A DNA stretch of 64,000 nucleotides, from the NCBI RefSeq assembly GCF_003063625.1, contig NZ_CP026604.1:1054001-1118000 (forward strand), given 5' to 3'. The first letter of the stretch is position 1, and every line of letters starts with the position of its first letter. Source of the stretch: Saccharobesus litoralis. Its GTDB lineage: Bacteria > Pseudomonadota > Gammaproteobacteria > Enterobacterales > Alteromonadaceae. The notes under the pieces were generated by a model. The model saw only the letters and a program-made list of their open reading frames with translations. It was not told the DNA's origin and did no database searches. The position numbers and the translations under genes are program-made. Positions 17,088 to 26,563 of this stretch are shown here, one piece after another.

Positions 17088-19469
17088 TTACTCCATCTCT
17101 TGGTACATCTCTGGCCAGTAGCGATAAATACTATGGCCATACTTTTCAATGCGCTCAGTGGCTTCAGCTAAATATTTTAAGCTTTGCTCTTTGGCGGCTT
17201 GTTGATTACCGATCAACAGAGTGTAAGCATTACTTGATAACACTTTACCTTCACCATTACGCAGCGCAACTGCTATGGTAAAATCACCGCTTGCATCTGT
17301 AGGAATATCCCATTTTATTTCAGCGAATTCACGAGCACTATCCAGTTCAACATTAAGTGCTTGTTGACCAACAACGCCGGTAGATTGACCTTGATATAAT
17401 ACCTGCCATTCTAACGTTAAATTTTCAAAACCATATTGGTAGTCATTAACAACCCATAACTCACCTTTAAATGCTGAACCTGCATCCCAACGACGTTTAC
17501 TAAAAGCTAAGCTCGGCAGCAATGGTTGGTAGGTACGTTTTAACCAATCAAAGGCTTGTTTCTTTTTGCCATAGTAATCAATGATGCCCCATTTAATGTC
17601 GGGTACATGAGTCATAAAGTGACACAAAGACACACCACTCACTTTTGGTTTACGGCGACGGTAGGTTTCCAGCGCGAATTGAATGACTGTGCCTTGGGCT
17701 ACTTGAGTGGCTTCGACAAACTCCTCTAACGAACCCATTTTGTAGTCATTAAAAACTTCAAAGTTTAAGTTCTTTAAAATATCAATATCTGCCCAGTGAT
17801 ACGCCCAACTTGGTCCCATCGGCCACAATTCATCCTCAGGAATAAACTTTTTCAAGCTTTCAATATCAGGTGCAGACGCAGCAGTGAGCTCAGGAATAAT
17901 TGCACAATCAAGCGCAGGGTAGTATTCCTCCATAAACTCTTTACCACCTTGGTAGTAATGCTCGTTTGCATGCATGGATTCATGCGGCTTAAAGCCAATA
18001 TTTTGCGCTGATTCTGAGCTTAATGGTGATGCCAAGCCATATGGAATATTGGTTTGCTGGTTAACTGCTTTGCCAATCACTTCCATCAATTGTTTGTTGC
18101 CGCTTCGTTCATGCGCGCCAGAGAAAAAGACTTCTTCGCCGCCCATCCAAAAAATTTGCGAAGCATGATTACGACGCTCTTTAACCGTGGCAACACATTC
18201 GTGTAAAACACCATCAATAAATTCTTGGTCGCTCGGGTAAGCTTGTGTGGCTAAGGTGAAGTTAGTCCATACCGTGATCCCTAACTCATCACACAGGCGA
18301 TAGAAGTCTGGAATTTCAGGCGGATGCCAGCCAAAAATACGCAAGTTATTAATATTGGCTTCACGCACCATGGCGACACGGTCTTCGTATTTTTTCAGGC
18401 TATTACGGCCGTATAAGAATGACGGTTGACCACCCCAACAGGTTGAACGTAAGAAGTGACGTTTGCCGTTGATCTTAAATGTCCATGGGAATTCATTGTC
18501 GTCACGCGTATAACCGGGGTTAAAGTCCATGGTAACTTGACGTAAACCGATCACTTCTTGGCTGTTGTCTAATTCGACATCGCCTTGAACCAGTTTTACA
18601 TCAATTTGATACAGGTTTTGTTCCCCCATATCCCACGGCCACCAAAGTTTAGCATTAGCGACTTTTATGCTTGTGCTAAATTCATGTTCGCCCGGTGGTA
18701 CATCCACATTAATAGTTTGATTAAACTCGTGGGTATCGCAGTTTTTACCCTGTAGGCTAGTTTCTATATTCACCACTTGTGTTTCGTCACTATCGTTAAC
18801 CAAGGTATAAGTGGCTGCAATTTGGGCTTTTTCTTGCCCCTGCTCTGCATTTTGCACGGTTACGTCGGTGCGAATATTGTCAATGCGCACTTGCTCAGTG
18901 GCTTCAATTCGAACTGGACGCCAAATACCAAATGGTACTAAGCCAGAGAAGTAATCACCTGAGAAATTAACTTTTTTACCGCCGCAATTACGGTAGTTTT
19001 TCGGTGGTGGATCGAGTTTCACCATCAGCATATTGGAACCATCGCGCCAATCTTCAAAGCTAACCACGTCACTAATATCAAACTCAAACGCTGAGAACAT
19101 ACCTTCATGACGACCTAAGTAATGGCCGTTTAGCCAAACGCTACAACTGTAATCTACCCCTTCAAAAATCAAGCGAATGCGCTTACCTTGCATATCATCT
19201 GGCACCGTAAAACGACGGCTATACCACCACTCGTATTCCGCAACCCATTTGGCACGATGCATATTGCGGCCAAAATAAGGATCAGCAATTTCATTGGCAC
19301 GATGTAAATCGGTATACACATCGCCTGGGATAGTAGCGAAGTTCCAGCTGAAGTGCGTACCTTGGTACTCGGCAGGTAATAGATGTAAACCTTCTATTTC
19401 GCCCTGTCCCGGACGCATACGTTCCATTTGCCAGCGGGCACCACTTAAATCTAAATTGATACGAGACAT
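17088..19469 (-). CDS. Glycoside hydrolase family 2 (beta-galactosidase-like, cytoplasmic)
   Basis: A 793-residue enzyme without a signal peptide. The GH2 sugar-binding domain covers about residues 1-195 (FEGVDYSCSVWLNGHYLGRHEGMFSAFEFDI), an Ig-like domain 196-320, and the TIM barrel from about 325 (REANINNLRIFGWHPPEIPDFYRLCDELGITVWTNF). The acid/base position reads WMGGEE (Glu445/446) where most members have N-E, and the nucleophile is probably Glu527 in IIPELTAAS. A CAGGAG site precedes the ATG. In red-algal loci GH2 enzymes trim beta-galactosides after GH50/GH117 action; the barrel also resembles beta-mannosidases, so the exact sugar is inference. Confidence 0.88.
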   Translation of the reverse strand: MSRINLDLSGARWQMERMRPGQGEIEGLHLLPAEYQGTHFSWNFATIPGDVYTDLHRANEIADPYFGRNMHRAKWVAEYEWWYSRRFTVPDDMQGKRIRLIFEGVDYSCSVWLNGHYLGRHEGMFSAFEFDISDVVSFEDWRDGSNMLMVKLDPPPKNYRNCGGKKVNFSGDYFSGLVPFGIWRPVRIEATEQVRIDNIRTDVTVQNAEQGQEKAQIAATYTLVNDSDETQVVNIETSLQGKNCDTHEFNQTINVDVPPGEHEFSTSIKVANAKLWWPWDMGEQNLYQIDVKLVQGDVELDNSQEVIGLRQVTMDFNPGYTRDDNEFPWTFKINGKRHFLRSTCWGGQPSFLYGRNSLKKYEDRVAMVREANINNLRIFGWHPPEIPDFYRLCDELGITVWTNFTLATQAYPSDQEFIDGVLHECVATVKERRNHASQIFWMGGEEVFFSGAHERSGNKQLMEVIGKAVNQQTNIPYGLASPLSSESAQNIGFKPHESMHANEHYYQGGKEFMEEYYPALDCAIIPELTAASAPDIESLKKFIPEDELWPMGPSWAYHWADIDILKNLNFEVFNDYKMGSLEEFVEATQVAQGTVIQFALETYRRRKPKVSGVSLCHFMTHVPDIKWGIIDYYGKKKQAFDWLKRTYQPLLPSLAFSKRRWDAGSAFKGELWVVNDYQYGFENLTLEWQVLYQGQSTGVVGQQALNVELDSAREFAEIKWDIPTDASGDFTIAVALRNGEGKVLSSNAYTLLIGNQQAAKEQSLKYLAEATERIEKYGHSIYRYWPEMYQEME

Positions 19470-19603
19470 GATGTTCTCCTGTGTTGAGTCTGGACAGTTA
19501 CCAGTGTTTTAATGTTTAAATTCAAGTTTTAGGCACAAAGCAGCCTATAGCGCTGGCCGTGACCAGCACTTTGGTTTTTGGGTTGTATTGTAGGTGAGGC
19601 TTT

Positions 19604-19650
19604 GCCTGCACGGATGCAGGTACTTAGGATTCGTCGGGAACGAAATCCTG
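19604..19650. repeat. Dispersed repeat, family B
   Basis: GCCTGCACGGATGCAGG followed by TACTTAGGATTCGTCGGG and AACGAAATCCT: two small nested hairpins. Similar units lie at 42569-42614 and 44782-44829. Confidence 0.55.
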
Positions 19651-19706
19651 TAGCCTTACTCTTTTGGGTAGGTTTTATTGGCATTGCAGGCATACAAAGC
19701 GTTCAT

Positions 19707-19725
19707 GCAAGCATAAATGCTCGCC
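19707..19725. repeat. REP-like palindrome, family A (inverted)
   Basis: GCAAGCATAAATGCTCGCC, the reverse complement of the family A unit at 13811. Confidence 0.6.
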
Positions 19726-19740
19726 TACAAAGCCAACGAA

Positions 19741-19901
19741 CTACCCATAATTAAAATACACTGCGCGTTTTTGCAGGTAGTTCTCGATACCATAAGTACC
19801 GTCTTCACCACCTGTACCACTGCGCTTAATCGTTGTGCTACCGCAACTGCTGAAACAAAACCACGAGTGTGGTTCCAAGTAATGCCCTTTAGAGTACTCA
19901 T
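19741..19901 (-). pseudogene. Remnant of two fused gene ends
   Basis: The leftward frame opens with MSTLKGITWNHTRGF, which resembles the N-terminus of some ABC solute-binding proteins. Within a few codons the coding sense shifts to another frame reading SGTGGEDGTYGIENYLQK and ending RAVYFNYG-stop, which looks like the C-terminus of a different protein. Together they suggest a deletion that fused the start of one gene to the end of another. Both fragments are too short for firm naming. Confidence 0.35.
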
Positions 19902-20194
19902 TTTTGTGCGCTCTACTTTTAATATTAAGTGTTCAATGTTCAATTCTCAGCACTCAACCAATCCAATTATTTCTATTTGAATGTTATATTTCTATATGAA
20001 TAATCATGCGACAAGACTGGTTGCTTTGTCAACAATAAATGATTAATAAAATTTAAAAGTTGTTTTCAGTAGTTCAGCTAAGATTTACAGCTAAAAAAAC
20101 GATTACTTTTCCCAAAAAAGGATCAGTTAAAAACACCGAGGCTGTAAAAAAACATAATTAAAGAGGTCGACGTATATTGTCCCAGACACGTAAC

Positions 20195-20234
20195 GGCATT
20201 CCCTACATCCATGTAGGCCGAAATTTATTTCGAC
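20195..20234. repeat. Dispersed repeat, family C
   Basis: GGCATTCCCTACATCCATG followed by TAGGCCGAAATTTATTTCGAC. The unit recurs in tandem at 27936-28085 and inverted at 42664-42703. Confidence 0.55.
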
Positions 20235-20355
20235 ACTAGCAGCTTACATGCATGTAAACAAAGTCGAGAGTAGGCGCTGACAATAAACTATAAAATTTGA
20301 GCAAGAAAACTATAGTTAGCAGACTGAGGTTCGAGAGTTCAGATCGGTGTAATGT

Positions 20356-21282
20356 TTATCTGGGACGTTTATTGCCATACATACGTTGGTCTGCATGATG
20401 TAACAGGCTGTCTATTTGCATACCGTCATCTGGAAATACGCTATATCCAACGGCACAACTGACACTGAGTTCGTTGTCGTTAAAAACCATTGGCAGCTTA
20501 ATAGCGCTCTGTATTTTTTCTATAAATTGGCAAATATCTTTTTCGTTTTGAATTCGGTTTAAAATCACGACAAATTCATCCCCACCAAACCTAGCACAGA
20601 TATCAGAGCTTCTGATTAATTGCTTCAAGCGTTGTGCTATGGTTTGCAATACATAATCGCCAGCCGCGTGGCCGTATGTGTCATTTATGGGTTTAAAATG
20701 ATTAAGGTCTAAATAGCAAATTCCAACTTGGTACTTACCTCTTTTGGCTAAACCAAAGCATAAGTTAGCGCTTTCAACAAAATACCCGCGGTTAAATAAA
20801 CCGGTTAACGGGTCGGTTTGCGCAAGTTCAGTGATTTTAGCCTGATTCTGCAAGCGCTCAGTCACGTCAACATTCGCGCCCATCATGCCTATCGGTGTTA
20901 AACCATCATCGTCATATATCACTTGACCATGTGCTTCAATAAACCTAATTTTGCCACTAGGCGTAACGATCCTAAAATTAATATCTCGATAGTGTCGCTC
21001 GCCTTTTAACGCTTTGTATATTGCATCTTCAACTTTCAGTCTGTCTTCAACATGAATAAACTCAAGCCAATTCTCTAAGTTAGGCTTAAAGCTGGTCTTA
21101 GATACTCCATAATGGCGATACATTTCTTCATCCCAAAAACATACGCCGTTGTGTAAATACGCTTGCCAAATACCCAAACGAGAATTTTTAGCAGCCGCCG
21201 CCACAACATTGAGTATTTTTTCTAATTTTTTGACTTTAACTAAGAGCTGTTTTTCATTTAACTCTTCCAAATTGAGTTCCAT
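20356..21282 (-). CDS. PAS-GGDEF diguanylate cyclase
   Basis: A 308-residue predicted cytoplasmic diguanylate cyclase. A short coiled helix (ELNEKQLLVKVKKLEKILN) leads to a PAS/PAC domain (residues about 30-140; LGIWQAYLHNGVCFWDEEMYRHYGVS, ending GMMGANVDVTERLQ) and a GGDEF domain (from about 150; DPLTGLFNRGYF, ARFGGDEFVVIL). The active-site GGDEF is intact, and an RSSD inhibitory site sits five residues before it, so product inhibition by c-di-GMP is expected. The upstream TTG frame is ignored in favour of ATG 21282. Its location within the agar locus may link polymer sensing to attachment; that is inference. Confidence 0.92.
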   Translation of the reverse strand: MELNLEELNEKQLLVKVKKLEKILNVVAAAAKNSRLGIWQAYLHNGVCFWDEEMYRHYGVSKTSFKPNLENWLEFIHVEDRLKVEDAIYKALKGERHYRDINFRIVTPSGKIRFIEAHGQVIYDDDGLTPIGMMGANVDVTERLQNQAKITELAQTDPLTGLFNRGYFVESANLCFGLAKRGKYQVGICYLDLNHFKPINDTYGHAAGDYVLQTIAQRLKQLIRSSDICARFGGDEFVVILNRIQNEKDICQFIEKIQSAIKLPMVFNDNELSVSCAVGYSVFPDDGMQIDSLLHHADQRMYGNKRPR

Positions 21283-21464
21283 ATTCCTCAAATAACCTTA
21301 TATTCACCCCAATGCCTTGCCATTCTAAAACATTTATTTAAAGGGTATAAGTACTAAAAGACAAAGCGGCGATTAAAATATGATAAGCAAGTCGCCCCTC
21401 TTTATCCCGAATTGATAACCGTTTTTACTATTTATGGCTCCCCTTTCACCGCTTCTGGGCACAT

Positions 21465-22472
21465 TCATAACCAATCACAACAAACCGATCCGCGACTCAC
21501 CAAACTTGGAACAAACAGATGTCTTTTATGTTTAACATCGCCGCGCCGATTAACTAAATCAAATGATAACTTGGCGGCATAGGCTGCCATTTCTTTTATA
21601 GGGTAGTGCATAGTCGTTAACCCTGGACGACAAGTGGATGCAAAAAATAGATCATCAAATCCAGTGACTGCGATGTCTTTTGGTACTTGATAGCCTTTGT
21701 CGAGTAAAGCATTCATCGCGCCTAACGCCATATTGTCATTGTAGGCCAACACGGCATCAAACACTTGCTGGCTATTCAACAACAACTCTATAGCCTGCTT
21801 ACCGCCTTCAATACTAGGCTCGGTATAAGCCACTGCATTGGCTGCAAGCTCAACCCCGTGTGCCTCGCAGCTTTGTTGAATACCTCGCAAACGCTCGACA
21901 GGATCGGCCAGTGGACTACTACTATTAATAACCGCTATTTGTCGGCGGCCTTGTTCTAAAACATGCTGAGCAATTAAACGTCCACCGGTAACGTTATCTA
22001 AACTAACGCAGTGTTCAGCTAAACTGGGAATAAATCGATTAAGAATGACCAACCCAGGAATGCGCTGACACAATTCAGTTAAAACGGATTCATCACCATA
22101 TAAACTGTGTAATAAAATGTGTTGGCAACCCTGCTCTTGTAAATCGGCAATGGCATCGAGCTCGGCTTCTGGCTCACGAAACGAGTTATTGACGATCACC
22201 TTGTAACCTTTGCTTTTACAAGTTTGTAGTACGCCAGCCGCTAAGGTTCCATAAAACGATAAGGATAAATCTGGCACTATGAGTCCAAGCAAACTGGTAC
22301 GCTGATTGACCAATGCTCGCGCAGTTTGATTAGGCCGATAACCGGTTTTTTTAAGCGCCTTTTCAACTTTATTTTTCAGTCCGGGTGTGACCATGTCTTT
22401 ACCACACACCACTCGAGAAACAGTCGCTGTCGATACTCCGGCTTCTCGCGCTACATCTTTAAGGGTTGCCAC
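21465..22472 (-). CDS. LacI-family transcriptional repressor
   Basis: A 335-residue LacI/GalR regulator. N-terminal HTH and hinge are MATLKDVAREAGVSTATVSRVVCGKDMVTPGLKNKVEKALKKTGYRPNQTARAL; the periplasmic-binding-like core includes LLGLIVPDLSLSFYGTLAAGV, FDAVLAYNDNMALGAMNAL and AVTGFDDLFFASTCRPGLTTMHYPI. It is divergent from the GH50 gene, and two LacI-type operators (22694-22707 and 22882-22895) flank that promoter region. It probably represses GH50 and itself until an agar-derived sugar binds. Confidence 0.95.
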   Translation of the reverse strand: MATLKDVAREAGVSTATVSRVVCGKDMVTPGLKNKVEKALKKTGYRPNQTARALVNQRTSLLGLIVPDLSLSFYGTLAAGVLQTCKSKGYKVIVNNSFREPEAELDAIADLQEQGCQHILLHSLYGDESVLTELCQRIPGLVILNRFIPSLAEHCVSLDNVTGGRLIAQHVLEQGRRQIAVINSSSPLADPVERLRGIQQSCEAHGVELAANAVAYTEPSIEGGKQAIELLLNSQQVFDAVLAYNDNMALGAMNALLDKGYQVPKDIAVTGFDDLFFASTCRPGLTTMHYPIKEMAAYAAKLSFDLVNRRGDVKHKRHLFVPSLVSRGSVCCDWL

Positions 22473-22871
22473 ATTTATTTCCTAATTATAGTCTTCTCGC
22501 TCAGGCTTTATGGTTCATTGTCAGCGCTTACTCACCCCAATCACATAATAGAGCATATGCTCATGAGGATTCGAAGCTTGACGGCTTCCCCTAAAACCTG
22601 ATCGCTTTGACTATATTATTGCTTTTCGCTTACTCGCATCAATCAACTGACTTAAAGTCCAACACTAACAGCATAATCGCACAAAAATTAATCTGCAAGC
22701 GTTTACAGAACCTAAACAATCATGTAATAATAAATTTAGTTTATTGTTAACGATTTACACATATGGGTGTATTTTACCATTTCATTGCATATACACCATA
22801 GCAACAGCAATAAACAAAACAAACACAAAAAGATAAAGAGCACTGACATTAACACTTAAATAGGCTTTTCT
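22473..22871. other. Divergent control region LacI / GH50
   Basis: Nearly 400 bases with both promoters. It holds one LacI-type operator (22694-22707) and the sequence ATTGTTAACGAT near 22744-22755, 9 of 12 identical to the GH117 motif. Confidence 0.6.
22694..22707. promoter_or_regulatory. LacI-type operator 1
   Basis: TGCAAGCGTTTACA matches the LacI/GalR operator pattern TGNAANCGNTTNCA with its central CG. It is 178 bases from the GH50 start. Confidence 0.65.
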
Positions 22872-25190
22872 ATGAAAAATCTGCAAACGCTTACAGGACT
22901 TATGCTAATGACAGGCTTAACCGCTTGCTCGTTACAACAAACCACAGGCTCTAGCGCCGAATCAACAAACAGCAATACGCTGTTAACCTTGGTCGATTTT
23001 GAATCCGACCACTATAAAACCATGCTAACAGTCACTAATGGTAGTAGCCAGCTAGTCACAGATAACGGCCAAGGTGTTAGCCAAGGTAAGCAAGCCCTAC
23101 AATTAGATATGGCAGCTAAGCAAAATTATTTAACTGCATTCACCCTAGCGCCACAAGACAATAGCACTTGGGATTGGAGCCAGTATCAAAACTTCAGCCT
23201 CGCGATTGATATTACCAACCCACTTGATGAATCAACTCATATGTATTTAGAGGTTGCAGACAGTGATGGTAAATTGCACCGCCGTAGTGTCAATGTCGGC
23301 AAAAACTCGAGTCAAACCTATCATGTTGAACTATCAGGTTATGATTTAGGTATCGAGTCAGGCATGCGAGCCAATCCTGACGCTTTTGAGACCAATGCTA
23401 AACCCTTTTTATATCGTTGGGGCGCCACTAAAGAAATTGATTTGAGTGCGGTAAAACACATTCAATTTTCAGCAGAAAGCTTGTTATCTGATCGTCGTTT
23501 TATCATCGACAATATTCGTCTAGTGCAAAACCCTAAGTACGATCAAGCCTATTTAAAAGGATTGGTCGATGAATATGGCCAAGCCATAACGGCAAAATTT
23601 CCGCAAAAAGTCAGTAATGATCAAGACTTAGCGGCGCGCACAAAACGCGAACTCAGCCATTTAAGTGACAAATTGTTTAGCGACCGCTCACAATATGGCG
23701 GTTGGGCACAAGGCCCTAAACTTGAAGCAACCGGTTATTTCCGAACCACTAAATATAAAGGTAAATGGGCGCTAGTTGACCCAGAAGGCTATTTGTTTTT
23801 CTCAAACGGTATTGCTAATGTCCGCATGGCCAACACCTCAACCATGACAGGTATCGACTTTGATAAAGCGTTAATTCCTCAACGCAGCAAAGACGATTTA
23901 ACCCCAGAAGACTCGGTTGGATTAAACCGCATTACGGGTAAAGCCTTATCGACTCGCCATGTTAACTCTGAAATGCGCAATAACATGTTCTCATGGTTAC
24001 CAGACTATCACGAGCCGCTGGCGAAGCATTATGGTTATCGCCGAGAAGCTCACATAGGTGCGGTAGAAAGTGGCGAAACTTATAGTTTTTACCAAGCCAA
24101 CTTAGAGCGTAAATATGGTGATAATTTTATGCAAACATGGAAAGACATCACCTTAAAACGCATGCGCAATTGGGGATTCACCTCTTTTGGTAACTGGATA
24201 GATCCCATGTTTTACCATGAGAACCAACTACCCTATTTTGCCAATGGTTGGATCATTGGTAACTTTAAAAAGGTCAGCAGTGGCGCCGATTACTGGGCTC
24301 CTATGCCAGATCCATTTGATCCATTATTCGCCGAGCGCGTGCGCGCAACCGTAAAACAGGTTGCTAGTGAAGTACAAAACAGCCCATGGTGTATTGGTGT
24401 TTTTGTGGATAACGAAAAAAGCTGGGGGCGCATGGGTAGCATCGAAACCCAATACGGCATAGTGATCAACACGTTAGGCCGTGCAACGACAGATAGCCCA
24501 ACCAAGGCGCACTACAGTCAGTTACTGCGCCAACAATATCAAACCATTGATAAACTTAATGCCAGTTGGAATAGCCAAATTGCATCATGGCAAGCGTTTG
24601 ATCAAGGGGTAAAAGTAAAAGACTTTACCGACAGCCAAGTTAAAGACTTTTCTACCCTGTTAAGCGCCTATGCAGACCAATATTTTAAAATTGTTCGCCA
24701 AGAAACCAAGCAGCAAATGCCAAACCATTTATACATGGGCGCGCGTTTTGCACCTTGGGGCATGACACCAGAAGTATTAAACGCCGCAGTTAAATATACC
24801 GATGTGATGAGCTTTAACTATTACCGCGAAGGTTTACACCCAGAACAATGGGCATTCTTAGAAGAAATCGACATGCCAAGCGTGATTGGTGAATTCCACT
24901 TTGGTGCTGACGACACAGGTTTATATCACCCTGGTGCCGTGCTGGCGCAAGATCAACAAGATCGCGCCCAAAAATATCAAGGCTACTTAAACTCAGTTAT
25001 CGACAACCCATACATGGTCGGTGCACATTGGTTCCAATATGTCGACTCACCGACAACAGGGCGAGCGCACGACGGTGAAAACTACAATGTTGGCTTTGTC
25101 ACCAGCGCAGACATTCCTTATCAACCTTTAGTTGATAAAGTTAAAGAAGTTAACGGCTACTTGTATCAACGTAAGTTTGGCAACCAATAA
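22872..25190 (+). CDS. GH50-like beta-agarase lipoprotein
   Basis: A 772-residue lipoprotein (lipobox LTAC, Cys19), likely outer-membrane anchored. Residues about 37-220 form a CBM-like jelly roll (TLLTLVDFESDHYKTML), followed by the GH50 (beta/alpha)8 barrel (ALVDPEGYLFFSNGIANVRMA, MRNWGFTSFGNWIDPMFY). The probable acid/base is Glu515 in VFVDNEKSWG and the nucleophile Glu674 in VIGEFHFG. GH50 enzymes are exo- or endo-beta-agarases releasing neoagarobiose or neoagarotetraose. The next gene begins 15 bases later. A second LacI operator is embedded in codons 4-8. Confidence 0.92.
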   Translation: MKNLQTLTGLMLMTGLTACSLQQTTGSSAESTNSNTLLTLVDFESDHYKTMLTVTNGSSQLVTDNGQGVSQGKQALQLDMAAKQNYLTAFTLAPQDNSTWDWSQYQNFSLAIDITNPLDESTHMYLEVADSDGKLHRRSVNVGKNSSQTYHVELSGYDLGIESGMRANPDAFETNAKPFLYRWGATKEIDLSAVKHIQFSAESLLSDRRFIIDNIRLVQNPKYDQAYLKGLVDEYGQAITAKFPQKVSNDQDLAARTKRELSHLSDKLFSDRSQYGGWAQGPKLEATGYFRTTKYKGKWALVDPEGYLFFSNGIANVRMANTSTMTGIDFDKALIPQRSKDDLTPEDSVGLNRITGKALSTRHVNSEMRNNMFSWLPDYHEPLAKHYGYRREAHIGAVESGETYSFYQANLERKYGDNFMQTWKDITLKRMRNWGFTSFGNWIDPMFYHENQLPYFANGWIIGNFKKVSSGADYWAPMPDPFDPLFAERVRATVKQVASEVQNSPWCIGVFVDNEKSWGRMGSIETQYGIVINTLGRATTDSPTKAHYSQLLRQQYQTIDKLNASWNSQIASWQAFDQGVKVKDFTDSQVKDFSTLLSAYADQYFKIVRQETKQQMPNHLYMGARFAPWGMTPEVLNAAVKYTDVMSFNYYREGLHPEQWAFLEEIDMPSVIGEFHFGADDTGLYHPGAVLAQDQQDRAQKYQGYLNSVIDNPYMVGAHWFQYVDSPTTGRAHDGENYNVGFVTSADIPYQPLVDKVKEVNGYLYQRKFGNQ
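22882..22895. promoter_or_regulatory. LacI-type operator 2, inside the GH50 start
   Basis: TGCAAACGCTTACA, same operator pattern as at 22694, lying in codons 4-8 of the agarase gene. Centre-to-centre spacing is 188 bases, suited to repression by DNA looping. Confidence 0.6.
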
Positions 25191-25205
25191 AGTGAGTTTG
25201 CAAAC

Positions 25206-26276
25206 ATGTTGAGATTAAGCAGTTTAGTCTTCAGCTTAACTTTGGTTTTGCTTAGCCCGCTATTAGCGGCTAAGCAAGGCGATTTTAAGGTATGGCGCAA
25301 ATTAGACCGAGAACTTCCCCCCGCGAATATCGCGGTTAGCGAGTCTGGCCGCGTATTTATGAGTACGCATTTGGCCTACGGCGCAGAGCATAAAGTGGTT
25401 GAGCTGCTGCAAGATGGCAGCTATCAACCCTACCCCAATACCGAGTTTTACCCACCGCTGAATGGCGTGCTCGGGGCAATTGTTGATAACAAGGATATTT
25501 TTTGGTTTTTAGACACTATATGGGGTAAAGACGCCATGGGACGCGTGATTGGTTGGGACATCAACAAAAACCAATTGCACAAGATATTTTATATCGCCCG
25601 CCCAATAGTCAATGACGCCTATATTCTTAACGACATGGCTGTCGATAGAACCAACAACGCGATTTACATAACCGAAACCGCCGATGCCAATACTTCCGCT
25701 TTGTTAGTGTTGGATATTGAAACCGGTTTGGTGCGTCGCGTATTATCGGGTTCATTTGCCACTGTACCGCAAAATAAAGTCATGAAAATTGATGGCTTAA
25801 CCGTTCAAATGCAAGGTAAACCGGCTAAAATCGGAGTTAATCCGATCACCATTGATACGCAAAATGAGTGGGTTTATTTTGCGCCCATGACAAGTGACAC
25901 ATTGTATCGAGTGCAAACCAAAGACTTGTTAAATACAGCACTCAGTGAGGCACAATTAACCACGAAAGTAGAAAAATACGCAAACAAACCTTTCGGTGAT
26001 GGTATTACCATGGATGCCCAAAATAATATTTATGTATCAGATTTAGAAAATAATGCGATTGGCGTGATCACGCCTGACAGAAAATACCGCATTCTTCATC
26101 AAGATAATAAAATATTAAGTTGGGTTGAAGGGTTTGCCACAGCAGGTAAGCAAGGCATTTACGCCACGGCCAACAAATTACATCACTCACCGGCGTTTAA
26201 TAAAACGCAACCCACACCGAGTGATTTTTATATTGTGCAATTTGAGGCGTTAGCTTACGCGACACCGGGGCGCTAA
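25206..26276 (+). CDS. MRJP/yellow-like secreted beta-propeller protein
   Basis: A 356-residue protein with signal peptide (MLRLSSLVFSLTLVLLSPLLAA). Sequence such as FKVWRKLDRELPPANIAVSESGRVFMSTH, VIGWDINKNQLHKIFYI, YILNDMAVDRTNNAIYITETAD and FGDGITMDAQNNIYVSDLENNAIGVI is characteristic of the major-royal-jelly/yellow family, a six-bladed propeller related to SMP-30 lactonases. It follows the GH50 gene by 15 bases, so it is co-transcribed. A role as a periplasmic sugar lactonase or binding protein is possible, but I cannot show it. Confidence 0.87.
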   Translation: MLRLSSLVFSLTLVLLSPLLAAKQGDFKVWRKLDRELPPANIAVSESGRVFMSTHLAYGAEHKVVELLQDGSYQPYPNTEFYPPLNGVLGAIVDNKDIFWFLDTIWGKDAMGRVIGWDINKNQLHKIFYIARPIVNDAYILNDMAVDRTNNAIYITETADANTSALLVLDIETGLVRRVLSGSFATVPQNKVMKIDGLTVQMQGKPAKIGVNPITIDTQNEWVYFAPMTSDTLYRVQTKDLLNTALSEAQLTTKVEKYANKPFGDGITMDAQNNIYVSDLENNAIGVITPDRKYRILHQDNKILSWVEGFATAGKQGIYATANKLHHSPAFNKTQPTPSDFYIVQFEALAYATPGR

Positions 26277-26327
26277 ACCCTGATCGCGTTAACTATAGTC
26301 TTGTCGCTCAAGCATTGACTATATATT

Positions 26328-26351
26328 AAGTGCGGCATGGATGTCGCACTT
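26328..26351 (+). terminator. Hairpin after the GH50/MRJP operon
   Basis: AAGTGCG (26328-26334) pairs with CGCACTT (26345-26351), followed by a moderately T-rich stretch. Confidence 0.5.
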
Positions 26352-26519
26352 CAGTCCTTTGTTTTATCTTACTCTTTTTTCACTTCCCCACTTTTCTGTT
26401 TTCCACTTCCCTCTTTAAGGCACACATAGCGTTACGCTCAGCTATTTGAGCCAAGCGTTAATCATTTACATATAAAAACACTACTTAACTTTCTGATTTT
26501 GTAACAAACCATTACAATT

Positions 26520-26531
26520 ATTGTTTACAAT
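26520..26531. promoter_or_regulatory. Candidate operator ATTGTTTACAAT upstream of GH117 (copy 2)
   Basis: Same 12-mer as at 11451-11462, here 33 bases from the start codon, within a longer imperfect palindrome TTATTG...CAATAA. Confidence 0.5.
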
Positions 26532-26563
26532 CAATAATCACCAATTTGTAGTAATGATACCTA

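Larger units (their letters stand above)
19470..20355. other. Intergenic region with repeats and a gene remnant
   Basis: About 890 bases upstream of GH2. It contains repeats of families A, B and C (listed), a short remnant of two joined gene ends at 19741-19901, and AT-rich sequence. Short frames here are not credible genes. Confidence 0.6.
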
